From NCBI GenBank assembly GCA_014338405.1, contig JTDE01000122.1, positions 17,542-81,541 of the forward strand: a DNA stretch of 64,000 nt, in the 5' to 3' direction. The position numbers were made by a program, and so were the translations under genes. Origin of the DNA: Paragonimus skrjabini miyazakii (Eukaryota; Platyhelminthes; Trematoda; Plagiorchiida; Troglotrematidae). Each line of letters starts with the position of its first letter. Positions within the stretch are counted from its first letter, which is position 1. Shown here in pieces: positions 52,348-63,359 of this stretch. A model generated the notes under the pieces. The model was given only the letters and a program-made list of their open reading frames with translations, was not told the origin of the DNA and ran no database searches.

Positions 52348-54849
52348 TTACATGCTCTTTCAAAAGTTGATCAACAACTGCAGATTCTACGTTTGTCCGG
52401 ATTCAGCTCTTTTCTACTGTGTAGCACTTCGATGGATCTTTGTGATGTTACCTTATATTATCCAAGTGATCCATCACGTACGAATCGCAGTAGCGCAGTT
52501 GGGGCCATTATTTATACGGAATCAAAGCCATGGAGTTTCATCCGTGTGCGATGTCTTGCATTAATTGACAATAAGTTTTGGTAGACAGCTGTAAGTATAG
52601 CATGCAGAGGTTATGAAAAAAATGTAACCATTAAACAGCATCTACTACATTGCTGCTAGAGATAGCCACGCGAAATCGGTTTCCATTAACCTACGTCTTT
52701 AACTGAAATCAGGTGCATAATAGTTGACTGTTATTGAGGTACTTCCGTCTCCACCAACTTTCACGCTTTTCCAGGTTAAATCACTTATTACTGACCACTC
52801 TTTGGAGAGTAGCATGCTGAGTAAGCATTCTTGCATCGTATTAAGCTGACAGTGGGCCACTTACCAAGGATAGCGGGTGTACTGTAAAGTGTTTTCGGAA
52901 CATCTCAAAGAGAGAACGTTACAGCAACCATTAAAAAAGTTTAGGGTTAAGAGAGTTTTTTTACTGACTCTGCTTTTCAGTGCTACACCTCCGACAATTT
53001 TTATAATAATGCTTGTGTTCAGCTGACACCACCCTAAGTAGCATATTTTCTGTTTGAACTTAATAACTGGACTGAAAACCCAAATGTTTCATGGGAAAGC
53101 TCGTGCCCAGTGAACAACTATTCATCCAAACATTGCTAGCTATTAAATTACCTTATGCAAACCCAATTAAAGCGCATGGACCGCGCCCATTTCGGCTTTG
53201 CTTTCATATCTGCTACGGTTTGACAATCCGTTATTAGGGCTGACGGGTGTGCGAAAATCACATTACACTTAGGAAAAATGTCCAAATCCATCAGTTCTGT
53301 TCCAATGCGTAAGATATGTTCTCCGTTTGAAGTTAACCTACTGTCAGTTTTGTGGCCTCGGACAGCATTGATAAAAAAGATATCATGAAAGCCAACAGTC
53401 AACGTTTCTATAAAGACCACAGTTCAGTCAACATCATTAAATAGTCTAAATTTCAAACAGCTTAAACACAAAAGTATGCGTTATTTAATTTAGTCTATTT
53501 TCCGCACAATATGTCTATTCTTATTTGGTATTCTCAAACTACAAATGACCGCATTAATTATCTATGCACAAAACGATTCGGACCTAATCGAAATTTCATT
53601 TTACAACACTATGAATAAATGATTACCTGATTGATAAATACATACATTATAATCAAAACGAGTGATTAGCAGACAGTCAAATAGCTTTCTCAGAACCGCA
53701 CTAAATAACGAAAAACAACAGCATAAATGGAAAAAATAGTTGACATTTGGCCAATCTAAAAGACCACATCTACAGTCAGGCATACATATGCCAACAGTGA
53801 TGCCCACCGCATTCCAACAGTAATGTCTAACCTCACAAGTTGACATTTATATAAACACCCATCCGTTACCTTTTTTCGCTGAAGTCGGAATTGCGGTTAC
53901 TTGCAGCCAACATGCACATATTGTGCACGATTAAATTGCAAACTCCGTTTACCACATAATTATCTGGAGAAATATTTGATGGTGCACATCGAATTCCACA
54001 GCGGAGTTTTTTGGCACAATATGCGTATCCTTTCAGTTTGATCATAGCCATCGCATCTGCAGTAGATAAACGGGCATGAGCACATACGGCTTAAAGAACC
54101 AAGGTCAAGCTGCAGTTTGGAACGCACACACTATGTGATAATGTCATTCTTGATGGAGTTACCTTGCCTCAGTTTTCAGTAGTTTGTTTGAACAGAACAG
54201 TGTTATCTATCTGAACTTAAGGTGGGGTGGACTATTTTATTGTCAAACTGAAGTACGAAAGTTTGTCACATAAATTTTCATGTTGAATTGATTATCAATT
54301 TTAATAAATAAGCGTTCTATGCCTGAATTTGTAATAAACCGAGGATGAAAATCCTCATTACCGAGGAGAAATCAGGTTAAAGAAGTCAAAAAATCTTAGG
54401 AAGAATTTCGTCTTGCTTACGTGTAGCAACCTTCAAACGTGTTGTGAAGAAAGAATATGAATTTGAATGTTTTCTTTTTTGGGGAAAGAGAGCATATGCA
54501 TTAACCTTTCAATTTTCCTTGTGTTTTGTAAACGCATCAGCGAAACAGCACTAATAATATAGTAAAATTTTGGTGCGAACAAATTGCACAAATGATTTTA
54601 GAGATGTTGACAGCAACTTTAGTCGTTTGACCATGCGGTTTCTAGCTTTAAACTCTTTGGATTACTTCAACTGGAAACCGTGAAAAATGATAAAATGCAT
54701 TAGATTATGGCAAACGTATAACCGGATTTTATTCACTCCGCAGGGGGAAGAAATGGTATTAAAATATGTGAGCTGACACAAATTTCTGTTCATTCTCCTT
54801 CCGAAATGATAATACAGGATTATGGTTGAGCTTTTGGTTCTGATTACGT
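52348..54849. other. Unannotated stretch
   Basis: Directly downstream of copy D two overlapping plus frames (52283-52564, 52345-52584) run out of the repeat tail without a known motif. The 90-residue minus frame at 53148-53420 looks protein-like (for example LDIFPKCNVIFAHP), but I cannot assign it. Otherwise nothing is seen. Confidence 0.4.
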
Positions 54850-55055
54850 GGTCATGCCTATTGCGGAGGTGCTTACGTTCTGGTTACCATGCTAATCGCA
54901 AAGGCACGAAGGTTAGAGGGAAAGCTTTGATCCGGACAAGCATATGCACTACTGGTGCGCTCTAATAAAAGCGAAATGCGAATCTAGTGTTTCCTTTCGA
55001 AATGGGTTATCTGAATGCAGTCTGCGCTCAAGTGTAGGTGGTGCTCAATTTTGAA
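54850..55055 (+). repeat. Hammerhead-bearing tRNA-headed repeat, copy E (decayed)
   Basis: The head is barely recognisable (GGTTACCATGCTAATCGC where other copies have GGTCAACATGGTTGCCTC). CATATGCACTACTG, the ribozyme region, TTTCCTTTCGAAATGGG and a shortened tail then follow in the family order. The 3' end fades near 55055. Confidence 0.75.
54946..54989 (+). ncRNA. Hammerhead ribozyme relic, copy E
   Basis: Stem I GCACTA/TAGTGT and GAAA are kept. The core CTGACGA has become CTGGTGC, and the cleavage triplet is ATC within AATC. Stem II GCTCT-AATA-AAAGC still pairs partly. It is predicted inactive. Confidence 0.65.
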
Positions 55056-58000
55056 ATAACCCAAATATCTTAACCTTCATTACTGACGCAAATTGTATAC
55101 GAAAATTTACATCGTGACAATTGACAGCATTTTTCTTCGAATGTGGGTAAAGAGAGTGCTGTATTACACTGCATATGTAGTATACGCACTTCAGTCGGAC
55201 ATCTTGGCGCTGATTTGCTTCCACGGCTGATAACCTGCAATGAATAAAGAAATTAGTAAACGGCGGTGTCTTGTCGGATATAAGCGTCACATTTTTTATC
55301 ACTGTAACCATTCTAATGTTGTCGTACAACAATATAAATCGCGTAGGGCTCAGATTATCAGTCTCGAAGTGGGTAGACAGCAGTACTTATCTAGCTGGTT
55401 AACAGTGTGTTATTACAAAGATCGATGATGGTAAACGGGAAGGTTGCTTACTGCTTATCTGTCTTTTTTGTGGATTGCGCAAGGTGGTCAGAAGTCGTTT
55501 TTGGGTACGACAACAGATAAGTGATAAGTTTTATCATTTTTGAATCACGAGGTTGTAACATGGACAAATACGAACTCTCAACCCAACCACTGGTGACTGA
55601 CTTTTCTGCAGTCCTCGCCAATAAGTTAACATACACATGTTGATGACGGTCGGAACTACAAACGATGAGGGCAGAAACAATTTTCTAGACAACAGAACAT
55701 GAGCCCACGGGTTTAAATAGACTGTTACTATAAAATATATAACTAGATGACTTTTGTTAATAGTTTTTGCATTTTAACCTAAACGTTTGAGCTACTTTCA
55801 AATCCGAGCTAGAGGCAATATCATGTAATTTTACCCTTTGGTCGTATAAATTTTTTCAATCGTTACTGTTGCTTGTGGCTTGAGAATCTATGAGTTAGCC
55901 AACTTTTCTTGACCAGTATGCTTCCAAATAGAAATAACGTCTTCACTTGTATAAGGTTATCATCACATGTTCGTGATAAGTTAGTTTCGATTCAGTTATG
56001 CTCATCTACTTTAGTGAGAAGCGTTACTGTTCTGCATATACGTTTTACCAGTGGTATTAATCAGTTCGTTTTATTTCCATGCGAGATAGTTTTTTGTATG
56101 TGCTTGAGCAACGTGAACATATCACGTAACTTTAAGACATCAATTACTAGTAAACGTTAGCATTTGCTTTGAGTGGACAGTTGCAAGGCAGGACGTGAGA
56201 GAAGCTTAGTCACGTGATAAGATTGTCTCGGCGCAAAAGAACATCCTAAACAACAAGATTGCCGTTAACCAAAGCTTAAACTAGTCCAAGTGTCAAACTT
56301 GCACAAGAATCTGTCTATACTGTCTGTTAAAATTCCATGTCAAAAGGAAAGTTTTTTGGCCATTTCATGTTAGAGAAAGGTTTGCTCATCATTGTATAGC
56401 GTTATACTCTGGTAGGATAATCAGATGTTTGTTGAGGCTGGTCGTGAAACCAAGTCCATTAGGAGATTTCGCTTCTAGCCTGTGACCTACGTGTGCCTTT
56501 ATTTCCAAGCTGTGGATCAATTGTCAACACATTCACTATACAAAAGCATAATTACTGAGAATGTTTAGATTCTTACCACTGTAGGCGGAACACGCACCAT
56601 TGTACAACCGTTTCAAACTGTTCCATACCGGTTGACAGTTTCAGCTAAACCGTTCTTAAAGGAACCGGCAGGTTTTAATCTAATTGAAGATAAAACGCAT
56701 ATGTGGGGAAATTTTAACTGAACGGATGGTTTGACTCCAGTTGTTAGGATTGCGAGATAAACAGAATATCGTTGACTTCCGCGGAGAAATTATGTTGTGG
56801 CTACCTTTATACATGCGGCTAAAATCATTTCTACCCACTTATTCGGTCGTTTTTTCAAGTTGACAAATACGCAACTGTACAACGATCCTGTCATGACGAT
56901 TTCTTAGTTGGGTTCAAATACCTCCTTCCCTTCAATTCAATTTGAGCAGACGAAGACTCAAAAAGCAATACATTCGAGAATCTTTTGGAATACTTTGCAG
57001 TAATTGTAATTTAAGTGTGCGTGTTCCCCTAGACTGCTGCTTCCGCTTGAACTCAAATTTGAGGTATACTACGTCAAAACAAAGGAAAGACATGTTGCGG
57101 GATGCTGACATTTTACTTAATTTCTTCATTCCAGATAGAATCCAATTGCAGCATATCAAATTTTAGACAACGCAGTAGTTCAACTGTTCTAGTGTAAGTT
57201 GCGACATTTGTTTTAGATGGACGACGAACAATGATCCGCAGAAACAATGTAAAATATTTATGGACCACAGGGAATACAGTCTATCGTTCGCCCGCAGGAT
57301 GAAGCACTATGCCATGACACATTTTTCTTATATTTTAGAAATCAAATGTTGGAAGTTTAGTCAACCGGAAAATTTAACATATCCTTCGAATTGGGTCAGT
57401 GCAGAAACTGATACAATATTAGCAAACAGTGTCGAATTACGTTTTGGGTAGATGAAACATGTTGACCTATAAAAGGAGTACTGCTAGGCTTATCGTCTTG
57501 TTTAACATCTCTTTATCCATAGGTTAAAAATTACGGATGACTGGTTGATACTCGCGTTCAATAAACTGACCGTTTAACTTCAATAGATTATCTTACGCTG
57601 CTCCTGTTGCATTGGAACATTCCGCGTAGAAAATTTGAATTTTCTGTCAAGACTACAAATTGAATTTTGCCAGATTTTATTGAAAGGAGTTGTAATCATT
57701 TGATTCTTCATGATACCCGCTAAAAATGAGCTTTGTCCGTTGTAAAAGTTCATAAGCCTTTGAATCCCGATTAAAATAACAATTTGTATTTTAAGTGATC
57801 ACGACAAAGAACGAAGTAATGGCTAGTAGATAATTCAATGTTTTTGATATTTTTTAGTTGATACAACCATCTGAAAATTATTGCCATGACATTGAGTAAA
57901 ATCGATGAAAGAGAATTACCGCGATACGACCCTATTGCTCATTTGATGATTAATTAGGAAGAGTGGCATGTGTCTTACGCTAGGCCAGAAAAGTACGTGC

Positions 58001-58378
58001 ATTAACTTACTGACAATAATTTTCCCACGGCAGCATATCCTATTAAACCATCCAATGATTGACAGTGGTAACACTGTGCAAAACTTGGTCTTTAAACACG
58101 GATCGATGTATCATCCTCCGTTAAAGAAATAAAGCATATGTAACCATAAACTTAATGTGAGCAGTAGCTGAAGTTCAATAGTACGTATATTCAATTTTAT
58201 TTCATACTGTTTGATAACAAAGTATCCGTCGCATTCTTTCAACAACCAAAGCAATTTTGTAGCTATTGTATTATGTTTCCTAACAAGGTGAGTTTATAAG
58301 TACCAATTTTGTAACAAGAATTCTGCACAAATATCATTCTGTATGCAAGTTGTTCAAATTTGTGAACGTTGCAAAGTG
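55056..58378. other. Unannotated stretch
   Basis: AT-rich DNA with short frames (55045-55428, 55909-56160, 56932-57166, 57260-57451) lacking motifs. No further repeat copy was recognised. Confidence 0.5.
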
Positions 58379-58390
58379 AAAAAAAAGAAG

Positions 58391-58433
58391 CACTAGACTC
58401 TACTTTCGCTCTCACTAGAGCTCGTCAGTAGTG
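58391..58433 (-). ncRNA. Hammerhead ribozyme, core intact, stem III mismatched (copy F)
   Basis: On the minus strand, stem I pairs CACTA with TAGTG (five perfect pairs). The core CTGACGA is intact, stem II is GCTCT-AGTG-AGAGC (five perfect pairs), and GAA is intact. The triplet is GTC. Stem III AGTA/GAGT has two mismatches of four, so folding of this helix is weakened. The stem II loop differs from copy D (AGTG versus AATA) while the stem is kept, as expected for RNA structure. Confidence 0.85.
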
Positions 58434-58440
58434 AATATCC

Positions 58441-58509
58441 TCGCCACTGCCCGGACTTGAACCACGGACACGCTGTTCGTGAGGCAACCGTGTTTACCAC
58501 TGCGCCATT
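58441..58509 (-). promoter_or_regulatory. tRNA-Val-like head with internal pol III promoter boxes (copy F)
   Basis: Boxes A and B match the tRNA promoter consensus and are spaced about 32 bases apart, within the normal range for RNA polymerase III internal promoters. The anticodon-stem-like GTTGC/ACAGC pairs at four of five positions around a loop with T33 and CAC. This supports descent from a tRNA, probably valine. Transcription is inferred, not shown. Confidence 0.7.
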
Positions 58510-58570
58510 GACCTCAAATTAGACACTACCGAATTATCATATGTGAACACTCAACCACTTTGGCTTGTGA

Positions 58571-58680
58571 GTAATGAGAGCGAAACTCGAGTCTAGTGAT
58601 TCTTTCCGAAAGGGACCGACTGGAAAGTTTATGGGAATGCGACAGCTGCGATCAATTGTGGGTGATGTTCAATCTATATG
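58571..58680 (+). repeat. Hammerhead-bearing repeat, copy G (3' half, head-to-head with F)
   Basis: The copy starts inside stem II of the hammerhead (ATGAGAGC), continues GAAACTCGAGTCTAGTG at 58582-58598, and carries the full tail through CTATATG at 58680. The 5' half of the ribozyme and the tRNA-like head are missing. The junction with copy F shares a few bases (TAATGAG), suggesting microhomology joining or recombination. Just beyond its tail, at about 58690, a PLE 3' untranslated region begins in the opposite orientation. Confidence 0.88.
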
Positions 58681-58689
58681 AAAATCAAA

Positions 58690-59148
58690 ATCCTCTACTA
58701 CTCATCTGTAATTTTGTTTACTCTCCACATTCACGAACGTAAAACATTAGAATATATAGGAAATGCGGATAACGACAACAATAGAATCAACCAACGATTG
58801 GGTTTCTACAAAACGAGGACTGTTATCAGTTCCATGGTAGATAAACAGTTTATGCACACACAGGACCGGACGGCGAGTATTGATTAACACGGCCTCGGAG
58901 AAGGCAAGCAATTTCGGGTTCCGATTACGCAACAACACTTGGAACGAGTTGGCGGGGTCAACAACATGACCTGTTTCCATGATGTGCTTTGCAATGGATG
59001 AGGTCGGATTTCGTCTCAGTCGCTCTGTTGCCACTGCCTGTTGCGTCATGGCGCGCACCAACCACTCAGGCATATGTTCAGCCATTCTTTGTCGTAGGCA
59101 CCGACCTGTTCTGCCGATATAGACGTCATCGCAACTGCAAGTGAACTG
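58690..59148 (-). pseudogene. Penelope-like element 3' end, GIY-YIG endonuclease (minus copy)
   Basis: The frame is open across the endonuclease domain. It starts abruptly at QFTCSC (59148) and shows YIGRTGRCLRQRM, AEHMPEWL, KHIMETGHVVD and NPKLLAFSEAVLI in order. These hold the YIG tyrosine, the arginine-rich helix, the histidine of the CCHH-type insert and the catalytic glutamate of PLE endonucleases. The VIY start and the reverse transcriptase are missing, so it is a truncated relic despite the intact frame. About 150 bases of 3' untranslated sequence continue down to about 58690. The upstream residues of the open frame (59149-59190) are unrelated sequence. Confidence 0.88.
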
Positions 59149-59265
59149 TTTCATAGAGCCCGGGAAATATGCACCGGTGACTGCTTGCAAGCAGTGGTTA
59201 AATAAAGTGTTGTTAACGACCGGCTATAATGAGAAGTTCATCGACGTTCACTGATCAAGACTACC

Positions 59266-59940
59266 GTGAGTATGGTCCCTAAAAAGCAGGTCTTTTTGTA
59301 CCTTCCTTTCGAATGCGATTATATCACAACTGATGTATGTCAAAAATTACAGCCTGTTCTAACTCGTGCATACCTGGCGGCTGAATTGCGGTTGTTACTC
59401 CCAACTAGGTGTGTCGCTCAGTTTATTCACAATCGTGTCCTACCGAAATGTTCTGTCTCACATGTAATCTATCAGTTCACTTGCAGTTGCGGTGACGTCT
59501 ATATCGGCAGAACAGGTCGGTGCCTACGACAAAGAATGGCTGAACATATGCCTGAGTGGTTGGTGCGCGCCATGACGCAACAGGCAGTGGCAACAGAGCG
59601 ACTGAGACGAAATCCGACCTCATCCATTGCAAAGCACATCATGGAAACAGGTCATGTTGTTGACCCCGCCAACTCGTTCCAAGTGTTGTTGCGTAATCGG
59701 AACCCGAAATTGCTTGCCTTCTCCGAGGCCGTGTTAATCAATACTCGCCGCCCGGTCCTGTGTGTACATAAACTGTTGACCCACGCAGATTGTCTGCTCT
59801 GGAACTGATAACAGAACTTGTTCTATGTAAACCCCATCGTCGTTTGTTTCTATTGCTTTGGCTATCCGCATTTCCTATATATTCCAATGGTTTACGTTCG
59901 TGACTGAAGAGAGTAAACGAACTGTTAACATCTCACGACG
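59266..59940 (+). pseudogene. Penelope-like element 3' end, pre-endonuclease region plus GIY-YIG endonuclease (plus copy)
   Basis: An open frame of 180 residues runs from 59266 (a GTG codon; the first ATG is at 59272) to a stop at 59808. The N-terminal part, from KKQVFLYLPF to TRCVAQF, matches the segment between reverse transcriptase and endonuclease in PLEs. It is followed by HVIYQFTCSC and YIGRTGRC (GIY and YIG parts), AEHMPEWL, ETGHVV and the catalytic-type FSEA segment. The nuclease domain is thus complete by motif, but the reverse transcriptase that must precede it is absent, so the copy is 5' truncated. It faces the minus copy as an inverted repeat. The 3' untranslated region extends to about 59940. 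Confidence 0.88.
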
Positions 59941-60180
59941 TATGTCTTCTATCATTACTGGTGAACTGAATCAAGGGAACTCGGTGTATTAACAGACACT
60001 TTTTAATGTACCAAATATTTCGGCTTTCTTCGTCAAATATGTTCAGGTAGTGCTTAATACTGTTGATAAAACCTAAAATTGGCAGAATTTTGATTGAGTT
60101 GCTTCTCGATTAGGTACTAATTTTTAAACGTCTGAGGATAATGAGCTGTTGAGTGAGTAGCTGAAAATCAACGGAATGAA

Positions 60181-60381
60181 ATGTTTTCTCACTGTAATAT
60201 TAAGTTTGAACAGGTCCTCAAAAAAGTGAATCTACTCAAAACCGAATATCCACCCATGGAAGTTGTCGAAGTTAATTCAGACGTCAGAATAAAACAGTTC
60301 GGCTTCAAGTTGGACTTGAGTTTGCACCTTGAGAAATCAAGTAATTTTGACCCACCAGATTACGAGGACAAACGTTTCTGA
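60181..60381 (+). other. Candidate terminal exon or short coding relic (66 residues)
   Basis: The frame begins with ATG at 60181 and ends with TGA. From about residue 11 the peptide looks like normal protein (KKVNLLKTEYPPMEVVEV, then KQFGFKLDLSLHLE), with balanced hydrophobic and charged residues. A possible splice acceptor, TTTGAACAG, precedes the GTCCTC codons. I do not recognise a family. It could be the last exon of a host gene or a chance frame. Confidence 0.25.
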
Positions 60382-63359
60382 GCACATTAAGCTAGTCCTT
60401 GTTGCCAACCCATAAAAATTCGTGAACTACCTCGCTTCTGGTAACGGCTGTTTATCAATATGGCGATAAAATTGCTTTTGGCCAACTCATAACCACCTTT
60501 CTAGTTGCACTTTGCAGTCGTTGACGTCAGATAGTGTTGTTTGTTGACAAGAATGCTATTGCACTGCGCGCTTGAATTACTAGACCAATTTGATAAATGT
60601 CCTAACATTCGTTTGGGCTTAGCTAATTATTAACAAAATGATGCAGAAATCCTTCGTGAAACATGCATTTTTAGGGTAGGCTCGGATTCTGTGTATGATT
60701 AGGGGTAGATTTTCTCCAGTTTATCATTTTCTGTCTCATGCTGTAAGTCACATCAAGATGACTAGCAGTAAAGTTGTTACAAACCGTTCAACTGTCGTTA
60801 TATGTAATATTCCGTTGAAGCAATCTTGTCAAACAGCAGGAATTCCTGGTCCAGACAACGATGATTAGCCCCTTATATACCAGAAGATACTGACTCGTAC
60901 AATATGGTTCGCTTGTCTGAGACCCTTTGGTAGCAACGCAAATAAGTGAAGGCAAATCACGACTGGATGAGTTCAGTTTAGTGCTCGCTACTTACCTCTG
61001 TGTCTTTCTACCTTAATTTTGCAGCAGAAAATGCCAGGCAACAGTAAGGTCAGGTTGAAGTACAGAAACAATAAATGGTATCCAGATTTTCGTGAAAATC
61101 TCCTGAAAAAATATCCTCTGTAGTAACACTGATCCTGTTGCATTTACACCACGACTGTGGCGATGACAACTGCGTGTTGAGTCCATAAAGTTGAAATGTT
61201 GGGCATGTAGCTTCAGCTTCAGACGCGACCAGGATTTAATTCCCCATTTGACGCGGTAGGTTTTATTTGGGGCGAACCACATTACACTCGGTGGTTTCTG
61301 TTTAATAACAATGTAGACCACATGCAACTGAAAGACTCACAAAGGATCTACAGGTGTACTCACTGTGGGTGCAATCTCGAGATAACTGGACAAGTGGAAA
61401 TCCAACCAACGATTTAGTTGATTGCCCGTCAATTATCAAATAGTCAGCATTCGGTGAAAGAAACCCGAAAACATGTGATTGTGCAATGAAATTGACGTTA
61501 GACACCGTTGCCAAGTCAGTTTTCCCAGGTTATCTTTTTCGCTATACCGCAACAGTTTTGGTCTACACATCTTACAAATTCATTTTGAAGAAATGGGTTT
61601 TTGACGTTTTGAAAGAATGTGGTTATCTTATGACAATTAAGCCGATGTGTCGGCATCATTGATCGTTAAAAACATCTAATGATTTACACCTCTCATAAAA
61701 AGCAAACAGGTTAATTTACCTTGCAGGTAGTTGTTCCACACGGTCTTAGATTTAAGCAACATCGTCATCTTCTAACCATTTGACAGATTATTTTCTGTAA
61801 ACATCACCTGCAACTTGCACAGGTAAATTTGTAGAACTCCCGTTTACATTACGTGATCTAAAGGATGCTAATGAGTAACCAGGGATATGTTAGTTCATTT
61901 TCGACCTCACATATAATGGGTCGCGAAATGCTCAGTAAAAAAGAGTTTTCTGCTGGTATTTTTCAAATAGAACCTAACCCTCCAGAGTTTTGAATGCTAG
62001 TCCTCTTCAGTTTTCCATATTCCTGCTTTTGTCAAGAAAACTGAAAAGCACTCCAATGAGAACGCACGGCCAGCAAATGGCCATGCGTATTGTCCAATCC
62101 AAGTCAGGTATACAAATTATTTTATTTGAATTGTAAGGTGGATCAAGTCAAACGCTTTACTACCCTGAAATTGTTGTCTATTTGATAACATTGTTTTGTA
62201 TATAAACAGATAAGATTGCATCGGTTGAATGGAACGTTTTATAGGTCAGTGGGGTCGCAGGCTTTCTGTTAAAAATTTATTGAAAACTGTTTTATACCAT
62301 CGACTGAGCGGAAGTTTTGTTACTTTATGCTCTGGTAACTCTAAAAAACGCCTTTGCATAAAAGCACACTTTCCGGAACATCATTTCTGTAAGTTGTCAC
62401 TTAGTGTGTAATGTGGTTATTGTGTGAGTGAGTACAAGCAACGCATGTGATTGGCTGTTTTCATTCGTATAAATTTCAAACCTTTCTGCCACGTACCATA
62501 GAGGCACAGAACTTGTCTCAGGATCCATGATGGGCAAATGCCCCACATTTATCTACTCGCAAACTGATGGGTATGTTAAAAGATTAGACATTTGTTTTCT
62601 GCTCGACCGGCTTTTAGTTATTTGCCCAACGTTCTTTAATTCTACATTGAGGATGCCTTTTTGAAAATCAAATCAAGCCGAATAGTCAGGAAATTTTGAT
62701 AATATATTTGTAGGGTTTTTATAGGTTTGTAAGGTTGCACAAGAAAAAGAAAGATAACAAGCGCGTGCGTTAACAACTCTCTGTTAATTCTCTGAAAAGT
62801 GGAAACTCTACTGAAACGTTTTAGTAGTGGGTGCCAGCTAGCGCTGTGGTTTTCCGGTTTGATCCCGACGAGACATAAATAAACATCGGGTGTGTATATG
62901 TCTAACTAAGGTCTTTATCTTGTCTGGCACTTCCATTCCAACTTAATATTTCGAATTCGAAAAAGAATCTCACCCATTTGAAAGTTATTTGATAATGTAG
63001 AGATGTGAAAATGTAGTTTATAACTTCATTGGGTTGCGCAAGAAAACGTGAGATCTGTGGACTTGTGTGTTGAAGTTATTATGTTGCAAGGATAACTCAC
63101 TTGGCTAAAGAAATAATCAGTGCTACATGAACACTAGGTAGTTATGAGAAATTTAAGTCACAATATACCAAGTTCGCAACGTATCACCGACACAGGAGAG
63201 TACAGTTATGAAAGTGACAATTGTATACATGTAGAACAAAGTGGACGACATACAGATGCATATATGTGATGATTAGTCCAGGTGAATGAGACCATCAGCA
63301 AACTATATTCTAAACCCTCACATGTACGCACACCAATTACCTAAATAGTTACCGTAGGT
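60382..63359. other. Unannotated stretch
   Basis: AT-rich DNA. Minus frames 61013-61327 and 61302-61514 have no motif. At 62843-62866 a box-B-like GGTTTGATCCC lies in a GC-richer patch flanked by GTGCCAG and CTGGCAC about 90 bases apart, but no full tRNA or repeat structure can be built. Confidence 0.4.

Larger units (their letters stand above)
58379..58574 (-). repeat. Hammerhead-bearing tRNA-headed repeat, copy F
   Basis: On the minus strand the copy runs from TTACTCACAAGC (58574) through the tRNA-Val-like head and hammerhead to GTGCTTC and a run of eight T (58379-58386), where family similarity ends. It has the clearest head in the window. Box A TGGCGCAGTGGT is at 58496-58507, and box B GGTTCAAGTCC is at 58453-58463. 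An anticodon-loop-like CTCACGA lies at 58477-58483 and would present CAC, the valine anticodon. It is joined head to head with copy G. Confidence 0.9.
58690..59940. repeat. Large inverted repeat of PLE 3' ends
   Basis: Arm 58843-59148 is the reverse complement of 59473-59778 with only three mismatches in 306 bases by direct comparison. Outside this tract, the 3' untranslated parts (58690-58834 and 59801-59940) still correspond, but with about 83% identity and an indel of about 13 bases. The spacer is about 324 bases and holds the extra N-terminal part of the plus copy. Either strand could fold into a long hairpin. Confidence 0.92.

Noticed and set aside
53148..53420. 90-residue minus frame considered as a LINE or host exon
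   Set aside because: Protein-like in appearance, but no ordered motif set matched any family I know, so no call was made.
62843..62866. Box-B-like GGTTTGATCCC with nearby GTGCCAG/CTGGCAC inverted pair, considered as a tRNA or SINE
   Set aside because: No box A at the right distance and no cloverleaf could be built.
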